NCBI RefSeq assembly: GCF_000204055.1
Contig: NW_006768826.1
Location: 161,209 to 225,208 of the forward strand
Reading direction: 5' to 3'
Length of the DNA: 64,000 nt
Source: Melampsora larici-populina 98AG31
Lineage: Eukaryota > Basidiomycota > Pucciniomycetes > Pucciniales > Melampsoraceae
Within the stretch, counting starts at the first letter, position 1. Each line of letters begins with the position of its first letter. The translations under genes were made by a program, and so were the position numbers. Of the stretch, positions 1 through 11,332 are shown piece by piece. The notes below the pieces were generated by a model, which did not search any database, had not been told where the DNA came from, and saw only the letters and a program-made list of their open reading frames with translations.

Positions 1-1684
1 ACCTCCGCATAGGCGCTGCAATCTTTGAAAAATCCTTAATAAACATTCTAACATAAATACACATTCCAAGAAAACCTAAAACCTCTGTTGTATTTCGTGG
101 AACTGGCCAATTTTGAATTTTATTCTTCTTCTTCTTTGATATAGTTCTTCCATCTTTACAAACTACGTGTCCTACAATCTCCAATGCTGGAACACAAACC
201 GCAAATTTCTTTCCGGAAACTGTCAAACCCGCCTCTTCAATCCTGAATAACACTCTTTCTAAAGTAATTGCATATTCCCAAATGAAACGTCTGATTCCCG
301 GATTCTCATCCAGAACTGCGTCGCCGTAAGTAGAATCAGGACCTTTGATTCCGCCGTCATCAATGAAGATACCTACGTTCTGTGGAATTTCGTCTTGAAG
401 AATCCACATCATCTGAGCTTGATAAACCGCCACTGAGTTTGTAGCACCTTGAGGCAGTCGAGTAAGTTGTAAGCGCCCTAAAGGTGTTTCAAAAGTGGTT
501 AATGGTCTTGAAAAATCTGCTAACTCTCTCTCATCATATCCACCCATAATATCACCCAATCCGTAACATGCTCTTCCCGCAAATGCTTCTACAAACTCTT
601 CCGGTGCCGGAGGCAATCCCGCATCCTTGATAGTAACTTTGTTCAATTCTTGTAAATCATGCACAACTCTAAGCTTCCCGTCTTGTTTCTTGACACAAAA
701 TACTGGACTTGAATAACTTGAAGTAGATTGCTCATATAAACCTGTCCGTAGCCTTTGACGTACTAATTCAATGTATTCAGGTTTGATGGCCGCTGGAATA
801 GGAATTGGCCTCTTCTGCCAAGGTTCATGATCCACAACAGGAATTGCATAAGGAAATCCATAAGAATGCTTCAAAACTCCTCTCTCTTCTTCACAATACG
901 CAATAGCTCCTTCCCGTAAAACTACCACATGTAATAATAACTTCAATTCTTCATCACTCAACCAGCCTTCCGGTCCAAAATTACACATCTTCAACCGCTC
1001 CGACGTAGTCTTCTTAGTTTCTACAAAGTCCGGAGGATTCATTGATAAAGGAGTTTGATAAGGATCTCTAGACAAAGGCGGTCTTTGTAATGGCGGATTG
1101 AGATGTTGTGGCATTGCCGCATTGACTGGTCGAACCTTCTTTGCTACTGACTTATACTTTGTAAAACATAAAATATTTCCTTTCTTCCATTCTTCACACA
1201 CTTCTGCTTGCTGTCTAATATCAAAACCCTGATTTAAATTCTGAACCGTCTCCCATTCCTCATCATCCAATAATCCATCACTTATTCCTCTTTCTAACTC
1301 TTGAAAACATCCACCGTAATCTTCTAATTGTACATCACTACTTGAAAACTGAGACTGAGAAAGAGATGATTCAATAAAACTAAAAGAGGAAACATATCAA
1401 AAATCTTGAAAACTACTATCCTCCACTTTATTCCCCTCTTGCGCGTCCTCCATTGATACCAAGGATGAAAAATCAGCAACTTGAGACAAAGGCCGAGACT
1501 GAGACTGAAAATGAGATTGAGACTGAGGCTGAAATTGAGACTGAGACTGAAAATATGATTCGAAATTATCTGTTGTACACAACCAAGTTCCCTTTTCACT
1601 ATTAGTCGGTGATAGACATCCAAGGTTACTTGGATTTGCTATATACTGAATGCCCATTGATTCACCGACACCATCTACAAAAAA
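1..1684 (-). pseudogene. pol frame of the Ty3-type element: reverse transcriptase, interrupted by TGA, truncated by window
   Basis: The frame is open from the slippery site at 1684 down to position 1 apart from one TGA at 1397-1399. It starts with a Ser/Gln-rich linker (SQSQSQFQPQSQ). It then shows reverse transcriptase motifs: KKQDGKLRVVHDLQELNK, LGDIMGGYDE, RLPQGATNS, the catalytic box IFIDD, and VGHVV. The catalytic box is F-I-D-D rather than the commoner Y-x-D-D, and the usual P-F-G-L-T-N-A segment reads P-Q-G-A-T-N-S, so this is a divergent lineage. Product: reverse transcriptase copying element RNA into cDNA. The frame has no ATG of its own at the junction, consistent with synthesis by frameshifting from gag. 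The TGA could be decay or read-through; decay is more likely given the same lesion elsewhere in the window. Confidence 0.85.
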
Positions 1685-4600
1685 GACTTATCTTCGCCGG
1701 AAAATTCTTCCACATAATCCGGAACCACACTACTGTCTTCATCCTTAACTTCCCGCTGCAACCGTGCTAATTGTGATTGTACCACTGTCGTCCTTTTCTC
1801 TCCCAAGTCTAACTCTCTTTCCCAATCTCCTTCGTCCGGTTGACATATTGTGAATCTAGTCCAAATACCACGTTCATCCTTCAAAGTTAACCGCTCACCA
1901 ACAGCTTTTCCAAACTCTATTCCTGCTCTGAAATCCATAAGAAAGGGACGTCCTAGTAAAATTGGACACTTACTCTCCTTAGCTATCCAAAAATGTGCCA
2001 CCCCTTGTACTCTAGTGCCAACTACAACCTCTATAGCTTCACCAATACCAATCAACTCCGTCCTTTGACCACCAATACCTCTAACTCCAGATCTAATTGA
2101 AACCAATCCAGTCAATCCCAATTCCTCCGCAACTGATTCAGGAAGAATATTGATTTGTGAACCGGAATCCACCAAAGCTTTAACCCTTTTCTTCTTTCCA
2201 CCTAACATAATTTCCAAATAACCTAAAGGACACGAATACAAGACATCTTCACCATCTTCCTCACTCTCAGAAGTTGAATCATCATCATCTAATCCTCCTG
2301 CCGCTGCTCGTAAAGGCTTGATGATTCTGGGTATTACCACCCGTCGCTTTGAGACTTGCTTCTTCATATGTTCAGCTAATGCCGGCGAAATAGCACATAA
2401 TTCTCCAACCTCTGCTTCAATATGAGTCTTCATAATTTTCTCAACCACTTTATCCATTACTCCTTCATAACTCCGCTCCACTGGCCGTTCAAATCTGCCT
2501 TTGATAATGTCCTTCTTCTCCGCTCGCGGTGCTACTACAGTTGCTCTCTTTCTTGCCTTCAATTTTGCCAAAGGAACGTCCTCACTACTATCATCATCTT
2601 CATTCAATTCCATAATTTCATCCTCTACTTCCTCATTCTCATTCTGAATTGTAACATTCTTCTTCCTTGGCGCGTCAACCGGTTCCGCTTTACCTCTACC
2701 TCTTTTAACTTCTACATCATAAACTTTTGTACCTGCCCCTGCCATAACTGACTTCAATCCTTTACTTGTAATACCCGGTGCCTTCCAATCTTCCAAAATT
2801 CCACAGCTAGCACGTAATTCTTGAATTTGAGGATCACCATTAGCTGCTTTACTTAAAATACCCGTCACAGTTGTCTTCTCCGGTACTGCTGGAATTGATG
2901 CCACAGGAGGTTGAGTTGACGCTTGAGGACTTTCACCTTTTGCCGCTGCAATCTTTGCTTGTTCAACTTGTAATGAATAATCAGCAACTACGGTACGGAT
3001 TGGCCGACTGCTATCCCATCTGACTACCGCTCCATTTGACAAGATGTAAGTGTTATTATGTTCTGTAACAAAACCATCATTTACATCTCTTTGTTTATCC
3101 GGACATCTATTATGACCATGTCCTTCTTTACCACAATAATAACACATCAGTGGTCCATCCCGAAAAGCACGTTGTTGAAACTCTCCACGCGTAGGTCCGT
3201 TATTTGGTGGAGGTCCATAGGGTCCGCTGGGTTGTTGACCACCATTAGTTTGTTGGAATTGTCCTCCAGAACCATTCCATTGATTAGAATTCGAGTTAGA
3301 ACCTCCACGTCCATACTGATTTCCTCCATAACCACCCCTATTACCTGAATATCCACCTCGTCCTCTAGTCATCCCAAAATTCGCGTATTGACCACTATTA
3401 TTAAAATTAGGACCGGAAGAATTATTATTCAAGTTTTGACCTCCTTGCTGACCATTTCTAAAATAATTTGTAGCATTAAAACTAGGCACAGATCCACTGT
3501 TTTGAGCTGACGGACCAAGGTTCTGTTGCTGTCCGGTAAATGCTTTATTCTGAAAACTAGAATGATTTTGAATATTCTGATTTCCAGCCAAAGGTCGATT
3601 AATTCCTTGACTGCTCCATGCCGCAAACTGCCTAACTAATTCATTAATAGTAGCTTCATCCCCTGACTTTCCACCAATCTTCTTGTTCAATCCTTCCATC
3701 TTTAAACCTCTTCTTTCCATATCCTTCTGTACCACCTTCTTCTTAAGCTCATCATCCTTCTTCATCTCAACTTCTTTCTTTCCGCGTAATTCTTCAAATA
3801 CCAATTCAACTTCCGCCCGCAATACCTTCTCAATTGACTTCTTTAACACTTTCCAGCCCGGTAATCTATGTCTTCCATCCTTTGTAACCCTTAATTCCTC
3901 TTCATCCCTTAAGTTTTCCTTGATCTTCTTCTGCATATTATCTGAAAAAGCTCTATAGTAATACGTACAAACCTCATCTTCAGAATCAATATAATCATTT
4001 TTCTTCAAATAAACTAAGATGCTTTCAAACTTGTGACGAAAACATTCAAACTCCAATTTTGAATCAATACCACCATTTCTTTCGTACTCCAACACCAATT
4101 CCTTCAAATCTTCAATTGTATACCTAGGTGCCTCACGTATTGACACATACCGGTCCTTCATCTCCACCTTTAAAATTTTCCAATTCCATTCTCCTTCACC
4201 CCAACCATCAAGTTCCTTAATTTCTTCCTTTAAATCCTTTCCATCTACAAATGCGCACACCTGCATTGCCATATCAATACCACTAGCACCATCTACTTGC
4301 GCAGCAACCTCAAAATCCCGTAAAAACTTTTGAATATCCTCCCCGCGTCTAAATCGTAATTCTGAATCTTGAGGTTCAATCTTTACAACCTTCTTCTTGT
4401 TCTTCTTCTTCTTCTTGATTTCAACATCACTTTCATCATCTGAACTTGAACTACCATCACTACTGTAAACTTTCTTCCTTCCTTTCCCCTGCCTTTTGTC
4501 CGCCTTAACTTTTGCCTCCTTCAACGCTTTCAACAACCTTTCCATCTTCTCCGCCTGTACACGAGCCTCCTCTAAATACTCCTCTGCTTCCTTAACTGAA

Positions 4601-4848
4601 ATTCCACCATCCTTCATCATTCCTTCTACATCGTCCACTGAAACAATTTCCTCCTTAAACATTCCTTCTAAACCCTTTTCCGTAACATTATCCCCTGAAT
4701 CATCACCACTTTCTTCCTTTTCCCTGTATAACTTACGTTCTTCTTGACCAATAACATTCCCACCTTTAATACCAGATCCAGACACAGCAGGTTCCGTTGC
4801 AGGTTGTTTTGAAGCCGCTGCCGGTGGAAGTTCCTTTTGAGATGACAT
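1675..4848 (-). CDS. Gag-protease polyprotein of the Ty3-type element
   Basis: A 1057-residue open frame beginning with ATG at 4848. The N-terminal ~150 residues are highly charged (Glu/Lys-rich, coiled-coil-like), with a Lys run near residue 150. A Gly/Asn/Gln-rich stretch with RGG-like repeats (GRGGYSGNRGGYGG) follows at about residues 495-540. A CCHC zinc knuckle (CYYCGKEGHGHNRC) lies near residue 570, typical of nucleocapsid. A retroviral-type aspartic protease is visible as ALVDSGSQINILPE near residue 893 and ILLGRPFLMDF near residue 964. The gag stop is preceded directly by a slippery heptamer. No internal stop occurs over 3.1 kb, so this half has decayed little. Assignment to an LTR-element gag-protease is firm; the exact lineage is not resolved. 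Confidence 0.92.
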   Translation of the reverse strand: MSSQKELPPAAASKQPATEPAVSGSGIKGGNVIGQEERKLYREKEESGDDSGDNVTEKGLEGMFKEEIVSVDDVEGMMKDGGISVKEAEEYLEEARVQAEKMERLLKALKEAKVKADKRQGKGRKKVYSSDGSSSSDDESDVEIKKKKKNKKKVVKIEPQDSELRFRRGEDIQKFLRDFEVAAQVDGASGIDMAMQVCAFVDGKDLKEEIKELDGWGEGEWNWKILKVEMKDRYVSIREAPRYTIEDLKELVLEYERNGGIDSKLEFECFRHKFESILVYLKKNDYIDSEDEVCTYYYRAFSDNMQKKIKENLRDEEELRVTKDGRHRLPGWKVLKKSIEKVLRAEVELVFEELRGKKEVEMKKDDELKKKVVQKDMERRGLKMEGLNKKIGGKSGDEATINELVRQFAAWSSQGINRPLAGNQNIQNHSSFQNKAFTGQQQNLGPSAQNSGSVPSFNATNYFRNGQQGGQNLNNNSSGPNFNNSGQYANFGMTRGRGGYSGNRGGYGGNQYGRGGSNSNSNQWNGSGGQFQQTNGGQQPSGPYGPPPNNGPTRGEFQQRAFRDGPLMCYYCGKEGHGHNRCPDKQRDVNDGFVTEHNNTYILSNGAVVRWDSSRPIRTVVADYSLQVEQAKIAAAKGESPQASTQPPVASIPAVPEKTTVTGILSKAANGDPQIQELRASCGILEDWKAPGITSKGLKSVMAGAGTKVYDVEVKRGRGKAEPVDAPRKKNVTIQNENEEVEDEIMELNEDDDSSEDVPLAKLKARKRATVVAPRAEKKDIIKGRFERPVERSYEGVMDKVVEKIMKTHIEAEVGELCAISPALAEHMKKQVSKRRVVIPRIIKPLRAAAGGLDDDDSTSESEEDGEDVLYSCPLGYLEIMLGGKKKRVKALVDSGSQINILPESVAEELGLTGLVSIRSGVRGIGGQRTELIGIGEAIEVVVGTRVQGVAHFWIAKESKCPILLGRPFLMDFRAGIEFGKAVGERLTLKDERGIWTRFTICQPDEGDWERELDLGEKRTTVVQSQLARLQREVKDEDSSVVPDYVEEFSGEDKSFL
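1678..1684 (-). promoter_or_regulatory. -1 ribosomal frameshift slippery heptamer T-TTT-TTG
   Basis: The last gag codons read AAG TCT TTT TTG TAG. T TTT TTG is in the correct phase for the X XXY YYZ slippery rule, directly before the gag stop at 1675-1677. After a -1 slip the next codons are GTA GAT GGT, and that frame continues into reverse transcriptase. A downstream pseudoknot was not modelled. Confidence 0.7.
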
Positions 4849-5563
4849 GATCAGATAAGAGATTCAATGAAATTTAGAATTGTAGTATTGATGATTCTGA
4901 TTTCTAAGTAAGAATTTGGACTACAAGAGTTTGCAAGTTTGATTGTTGAATGTCTGAATAATTGATGTAAATAATTTTGATAACCACCACTTCAGGTTTG
5001 TATCCGCGCAGAAGTTGAGATGTTGAAGTAATTTAAGATCTGAAATATGAATAACAAGATTTTGAAAACTCCGGTATGATGAAATTTGAGTTATGATGAG
5101 CTTAAAATATGCAAAGTAAAGAATTGTGATAATGGTGACCGCAAGGATCAGTTGATGGGAATCTGGTTTGATGGTTTGCTGTAAATTTCTAAAGATGAAT
5201 TGATGTGAACTTAAACAAACAAACAATTTGATGATTTGCGGATAGATAATATTGAGATGATAATTTTACTTCTGATCCAATAATTTGATTTGAATCACTG
5301 AATGTGAAATAAAATTTGAGTAGTTAAATTTTAAATGAGATATATGATTGTTTGAGGATTGAATAAATTTCAGCGCGTAGTTCTGAGATATGATCTGATG
5401 ACTTTGAGATTTGAGATTTGAGATATAATGATTTGCGGAATGAATAGTAATTTTAAATTGATGATAAGATGAGTTTGAAAATTGAAATTGATATCTTGAG
5501 TTTGAGAAACTACTTTTGAGGAAGAGCACCTGCAAAGACACAAAAGTTGTTTTGAAAAAAGAG
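4849..5563 (-). other. Transcribed leader between primer binding site and gag start
   Basis: About 0.7 kb of AT-rich sequence with repeated TTTGAGAT/ATGATTTG-type words and no convincing coding frame. Its place between the tRNA primer site and the gag ATG makes it the 5' untranslated leader. The short minus-strand frames here are low-complexity. Confidence 0.55.
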
Positions 5564-5582
5564 CCCCAGTGGAGTCACCAGA
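5564..5582 (-). other. Primer binding site of the Ty3-type element
   Basis: On the minus strand, two bases after the LTR end in TACA, the sequence is TGGTGACTCCACTGGGG. A PBS starts with TGG (complement of tRNA CCA), so the primer tRNA should end in GAGUCACCA. I do not assign the tRNA species. Confidence 0.65.
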
Positions 5583-6050
5583 TGTAGAACTCCTACGCTG
5601 TGTGGCGTAGGCTGAGCCGGAGAGGGGAAGAATCACCGCAGAAAGAATAACAAGATGCGGGTGAAACTATGATTGTCGTAGACTGCCCTCAACCTTGAAA
5701 TAACAGTTCAAAAATAAAAAAAGCAAGGAAGCAACTCTCTAACAACTTTCTACCTTCACAAGTCTAACACGTAACACTATTCTGATATTTCTAAAAAAAA
5801 CCGCAAGATCTGGCGGAATCCAACAATACCCTACACAAAGATATACTAGATGTTGAAGCAAAGATATGTAGATTTTGAGTTTAATGTAATTCTTGCTATG
5901 AGTAAAAAATTAATGATAAAAAATGATATATGGAAAGCCCTGATAAAAAAAACCCGGCCCTGAGCTTGAATCCAACCAACTGACAACTGTTTCACGACTC
6001 AGCTCAGCAAAACTACAATAAAAGAAAAAAAATAAAACAACAACACTACA
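5583..6050 (-). repeat. 5' LTR of the Ty3-type element (outer boundary uncertain)
   Basis: The inner boundary is TGTAGAAC at 5583, next to the primer binding site. The outer end must be a CA dinucleotide; CTACA candidates end at 6017, 6050 and about 6073, so the LTR is about 435-490 bp. A short hairpin (CCTACGC at 5592-5598, GCGTAGG at 5605-5611) lies near the inner edge. The other LTR is outside the window, so the end cannot be proven. Confidence 0.55.
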
Positions 6051-6490
6051 ATTCTTCAAGATCAACCACTACAAACGATGATCTAAACTACGATAAAGGT
6101 TTGTTTTATTATCTATCTTTCTTTTTCTTTCAATGAGATAAAAAAAATCCTAACAAACTTGATTTTAATCGGACACACTAACTAACGATGATATTCTGAT
6201 TCTTTGATGGAACACTCTAAAAAAAACCTTATATGATGTCAAGAACACTTGAACACACGATTAAAACACTTAGACACGGACACGAAGCCGATAACAACAA
6301 TCAGAACACTTTAACAACTAACACTAGAACACTCTTTGATCCACACTAATACGCGAATCACACGAAAAGAACACTTGATGATCCCTTGGATGGATCACAA
6401 AAAAAGAAAAACAATACCACAGATTCCTACACAAACTAGACAAAAAAAACGAGACCGATACATTTAAGAAAAAACCTCCTGATCACTCCC
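6051..6490. other. No gene seen; A-rich intergenic sequence
   Basis: AT-rich DNA with AACACTT/GAACACT-like words recurring roughly every 30-60 bases (about 6230-6380). No open frame, TIR or RNA gene was recognised. Confidence 0.4.
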
Positions 6491-8060
6491 TCCTCCCTTT
6501 CCAATTTCGACTTCATCTCCGATCGGGCCTCTATGTTCAAATCACGACATCACCAGATTCACTTTGATTTTCGATTTAGTTTTATTTCAAAACAGCTAAG
6601 TACCCTGTTTTTTACTGCTCATCCTTTTATTAACTTGTTCATGATCTGTGTTGACTCCCTTTTTTTTTCTTTCTTTCACTCATCTCTTCTCTCTAGTTGT
6701 TTAGATTTCGATTTTCAGGACCTCTCGATCGCACTTCATCCTCAAGCTCCAGCTCGATCTTCACACCATCGATTTACAATGTAAGTTCAATTTCTTTTCT
6801 CTCCTTCTACACTATCCCATCCTTGACTTTATGTATTTAGATTTTGATTTTGACATCATTTAAGTAAGTTTCTTTTCCCATTCACTTCTTTGTTTGTTCT
6901 CATACTGACTCCTTTACCTCCTTTCTTTGTTTTCATTAGTTTTAACTTTGGACCTCAAAATCGAATTCCTATTTAGTTTCAATTTCGATTCTGATCTTTG
7001 ATTTAGATCTTGATAAATATGTAAGTCTTTTCTCTCTTAACTTTCTTTCTACTATTCATCTTGCACAACACTGACACCACCCTCTTTCTCTATCTCAATT
7101 TAAACCCTCAAAATCGATCCTTCTATTAAGTTTTTCATTAGTTTTAACTTCAGACCTCAAAATCGAATGTCTATTCTGTTTCCTTTTTTTTTCTATTCTT
7201 ATTGTATCTGATGAATAGATTGATGGATTCAGTTTCGATTCTGACCTTTGATCTTGATCTTCATTTAAGTAAGTTCTTTCATTTCTTTATCTTTGTTTGT
7301 TCTTGTTTACTAACTTTATCTTCTTTGTTTAAAATTTTGATTCCCTTTTCATTTCGCTTCTAGGTATCTATTTGATAAGTTGAAACAAAAGCTTCCATAG
7401 GACCCCTCTATCTCGATCACTACTCAACTCTAACCACCTTCACTTCAATATCAATCAATTCAGTCTCTAACTACACCAACTCCATTTCGATCTCAGCCTG
7501 TTTCAACTACAATCTTCATAAACATTCAATTCAATTTCGATCTTGAGCTCTGATCTATCTTGTAAGTCTTTTGTTACTTTCTCTTTCATCTTTGTCTATC
7601 TAGATTTTGATTTTGAGGTCTGTTCTTAACATTTTTCTCCACTCTCTTACACAATAATGACAAGTTATATTGTTTCTTTATTTGTCTGTCATTCGATTTT
7701 GAACTTTGCATCAATTGTTTAAGATTAATTCATTTAAATTTGATTGTAGGCCTTCTTAATCAATTTTCAACTCTCTTGACTTCAATTTTAATTTCGACTT
7801 CTTGATCATTTAGGTAAGTTTTTTGTTCCTTCTATTCTGTTGCATCATTTAAACTGACTTCTCCACTTTCTCCTGACTTGCTTTAATGTTAGTTCATAGC
7901 TGCATAGATTCCAATTTCAATTCTTGACTTCTTTCTTGTAGATCAACTGTTTGGGGATTGATTAATCTACTAGGTGAGTTTTCATTCTTGATTCATCAAT
8001 TCTAATCTTATTTGTGTAACATCAATGTTGACATTTTCAATTTTTGACCCTCTTTTTTTT
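6490..8060 (+). repeat. Pyrimidine-rich diverged tandem repeats with serial GTAAGT sites
   Basis: Blocks containing TCGATTTT/GATCTTGAT words recur, many ending in a splice-donor-like GTAAGT or GTGAGT: 6781, about 6867, 7021, about 7269, about 7562, about 7813 and about 7975. A block around CATTAGTTTTAACTT..GACCTCAAAATCGAAT occurs at 6934 and again at 7136, 202 bases apart, and GATTCTGA.CTTTGAT blocks occur near 6985 and 7237. No long frame is present. It could be the duplicated 5' untranslated/intronic region of the gene at 8.4 kb, or a decayed satellite-like array. Confidence 0.4.
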
Positions 8061-8367
8061 TCCAAGGTATGTATGTATCTCATTTATTTATCTTTTTTGT
8101 ATGTATTGTTTTTATTTGAACTTCTATGTCTGTATAAAATATACCATTTTGAATGTAAGATTGATGTTCATTGAGAATAACAAGATCCATATAGTGATAA
8201 TTTGAATTGAAATGATGATTTTGATTATTTGTCTTGAGTCCACATGCCTTGATAAAAATTGAAGAGTGTGATTTATGGATCTTTTCTTTTTTCTGTTGTG
8301 AGTTGATCTAATGTAATAATAAAAAAAATGATATGAGATTAAGACGTGATCATAGGAATTGCTTTCC

Positions 8368-9371
8368 ACAACGTGTCAAATCAACTGGGCCACCAAAACC
8401 ATTGCCAAAACGACATCCAGGCCAGATGCAATCATCAGAATGGCCTGAAGGTTTCGACGCAACAAAGGTAGGCTTTGATTCTTGTGGTTTGATTACAAAA
8501 CAACACTAACATGACACACTGTGATTTTTTTAGAATTTTTTTTTTACGTGTTCATTTGGATTATCTGGGGTTTGACATTGGCATCAGTGGTCCCAAAGCC
8601 ACCAAAGCCCGAGCTCCTCCTGGAATTCAACTCTAGATTTTCAAATTCATCAACAGCCAAAATTGAAGGAGTAATAGATAGTACAACAGCCAACGATATC
8701 ATTAATCAAAACGACGTCCAATTCCCTTCTGCTCATCGTGTGAATGTTGGCGGAAGTATCGTCAACATCAAAGAGTTTTTTGTACTGTACGCTAAAGAAA
8801 TGTTTGCGAAGATTGGAATACGTGAATGGAAGCCGGATCTTGACAGCGCTGAAGACACTCTATGGAACAAAGCTTGTCAAATCAGCGCAATTTGAATCTT
8901 CCGCCAGTGGGTTGCTGCCAAGGCGTTTGCTTACATGAACATCAACAAGACATTCGTCAACAAGTTACTTTTACTCAAAAAGACTTATAATCACTATGTA
9001 CATTATTGGTATGGTCAGAAGTACAGACGAGAAGTGAAAGAGGAAGGTATCAATCAGGCAACTGAAGAGAGGAGAAATGCTTTGGCACGTAGAAAAAGAG
9101 TGAGCATCATCTTTTTGTTTTTTATGTTCTTCCTTTTTGTTGAGGATTTGAACTAATGATACTTTGATTTTTGATTCAGCTTCAGAAAGCTCGATCTAAA
9201 CACGCAAAAGATCACAACTTCTCACCTAGATACCAGCGTATCCTGAGTAAGCCTGAGGCTCATAGCAATGACGAGTGGTCACCTAAGTTACAAGCCTACA
9301 TAGCCAACACTCCTGAATATCGCTCTGTTAAAGCTGGGCTCTTTATACGAAGGGTAGACGATCACACATGA
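8368..9371 (+). pseudogene. Decayed orphan-family gene (rust-type expanded family)
   Basis: No named function. A Pro/Lys-rich leading exon (about 8368-8467) precedes a GTAGGC donor. The main frame from about 8589 encodes PKPPKPELLLEFNSRF, then IREWKPDLDSAEDTLWNKA. It is broken by TGA at 8893-8895 and resumes in the same frame with IFRQWVAAKAFAYMNINK and a basic helix (YRREVKEEGINQATEERRNA). A GTGAGC..TTCAG intron follows at about 9100-9179, then KARSKHAKDHNFSPRY, LSKPEAHSNDEW and the terminal YRSVKAGLFIRRVDD. The order (acidic N-terminus, R-x-W/F-x-P-D/V-W block, basic ARR-K segment, C-terminal RS-LF-R-D motif) recalls the gene at 16.3-19.2 kb and an orphan family I associate with rust and other basidiomycete genomes; this is from memory. 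The stop suggests a dead copy. The junction of the leading exon was not phase-resolved. Confidence 0.6.
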
Positions 9372-9766
9372 AAATTTAGGCCATATTCCCTTGGGAAAAT
9401 TAATCAATTTGCATGTTCAATTAAATGGTTTTGAAAATTTTCATTACATCCCATGAATATCTATTGATCCATTTCCTCTTTGTTGAATTTGGGGCCATGG
9501 GTGTGCATATATACTCCTGGTTTCTCAAACTGACATGCTATCATCATCTGTCTAAGAGCAGTCAAGCTTGGAACAAAAAATCTCTCAAAAAAAAGACTTT
9601 ACTTTTTGTATTTGTTGTATGGTAAGAAGAGAGAAATTTTTTGAAAAATCATCATACAGCAGAACAACAATCAAATGATTTAAAAAACATCATTATACCA
9701 CTAGTTACAAGGACAACAAGAAAATCAAGAATTAAAAATCAAGACACTAGCCAAACCAGGTGAGAA
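9372..9766. other. No gene seen
   Basis: AT-rich DNA between two convergent decayed genes. Short frames are low-complexity and lack splice or family support. Confidence 0.4.
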
Positions 9767-10865
9767 CTAGGGCAACTCTGAGATGATGGCAGCACAGCAG
9801 GGGGGAATAGCGCAAAATTCTGGAAAAACTAGATCCTCCGATTTTTGAATCCGTTCCTTCAAAACTAACATCTCCTCATGACATCCACATTTGCATGAGC
9901 CCTTCTTATTTGATAACTGCGGAACTGGAACTACAATATTGTGTTACACAAACAAATTTCAGCAAACAGCTCGCATGAATTGTAAACAGTAATAACTCAC
10001 AATTGGCTTCCTCTATATCCTGAGCCTGGACAAGATCGTCCCCTCCTAGGTAAATGAGATTTATCTTGTCATCCGTGACTTCACGATGTGCATTAGTTGA
10101 ATTTGACGGGAAACTTGCATATGGAGTGGATTTGTTGATGAAGGAAGGTTCTGGTTGAGGCTCAAAAACTATGCCTTCTAACTCGCCTAGATCTGCCAGA
10201 GTGGATTCTGATAAGTATTTGTGCCTAAAAGGTGGTGATTCTGGAGAGCTGGTTTTGAAAAGAGACCTGAGACAATCTTCATTGTTGGAAAGCGCCGTCA
10301 AAGAGGAACTGTACATAATGGTTTGCTTGTGTGATGTTGTTGGATTGACTACAAGCTGATGTGGTGTGACATTGGTAGATGAACTGGGTGGTTTGGTTTT
10401 TTGATTCAATTTTCCGCGAGTGCGGTTGTAAGGCTTCTGAGAGGTCTCGGCTGGAAAGGTGCTTGTCGGCTGAACTTCATTGATTTCAGTATCAATCAGC
10501 TTGGTAGTGTTCGATTGGGCGGTTCCTATACAGTGGTCAGTTTTCAGGTTGGGTTAAAAGAAAGTTCAAGAAATCAATTTTGACCAAACTATGTATGTAC
10601 AAATGAAAGTCGAATTAAAATTCCCTACTTGGTTTTTTCCATCGTCTCTGAGCTGCTGATTTATTTACTTTTGAGACTTGACCAACGTCTTGGAATCAAA
10701 CGGACTTTTTTTTGGTGTGGCGTGACCAAGGAGTTGGTTTTTGTCTTTTTGAAGCTGGTGGAACCAAACTCGTATTGGATGTGATGGCGTCCATTGCGCC
10801 AGAAGTGCCTTCAGTCTTGCTTTCAATTGGTGAATCAGATTTGCGTTTGTTGTATGCTGGAGAAG

Positions 10866-10886
10866 CAACCCTGCGCCAGTTACGCA
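10866..10886 (+). repeat. Left terminal inverted repeat of the hAT element
   Basis: 21 bases, exactly inverted at 15333-15353. Confidence 0.88.
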
Positions 10887-11332
10887 ACGTAGCGCTAACT
10901 GACCCTTTTTTTTAACGTTACTCCGTCACAAGCAACTGAAGAGCGTTACATTTTCAACGTAACGCGAAGGACCGCAACAGGAAATTGCAGTCCGTGGTAG
11001 CTCAGCTCCACTCAGCAAAGCAGCAGCAGCGCTACAAGCGCTACAGTGTTAATTGTTGCTCACGTTATCGCCCGTTAACTAGCAGTAACGCAACAACGCT
11101 ACAGCGCCAAAAAGGACAATAGGCCGCAGCCGCAAATAAGCATTTCATGATTTTTATGAATCCCGAGCACACGTGTAACAATAAAAATTTATAATGAAGA
11201 AACTAAACGAGTGTAGTGAAAAGTAGAGAAAGAGACTAAACGAGTGTACGTGAAAAGGAGATAGAAAAGGTTAAGTTAAGTATTGATTGGAAGAGTTACC
11301 AGGGGATTAGTCAAGAGCCACGCCTAAAGTTT

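Larger units (their letters stand above)
1..6050 (-). mobile_element. Ty3/gypsy-type LTR retrotransposon, left-truncated by the window
   Basis: Order on the minus strand is LTR (from about 6050 to 5583), primer binding site, leader, gag-protease, slippery site, then reverse transcriptase running off position 1. Protease before reverse transcriptase and a CCHC zinc knuckle in gag fit Ty3-type elements. RNase H, integrase and the second LTR would lie left of the window. The outer LTR boundary and the target duplication cannot be fixed from one LTR. The pol frame carries one in-frame TGA, so this copy is probably not fully autonomous. Confidence 0.88.

Noticed and set aside
1850..4747. Plus-strand frames opposite the gag-protease gene
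   Set aside because: They are reverse-strand shadows with Ser/Phe/Leu-rich composition.
5592..5611. CCTACGC..GCGTAGG hairpin as a transcription terminator
   Set aside because: It lies within the LTR of a eukaryotic element with no following T-run on the relevant strand; more likely an LTR structural feature.
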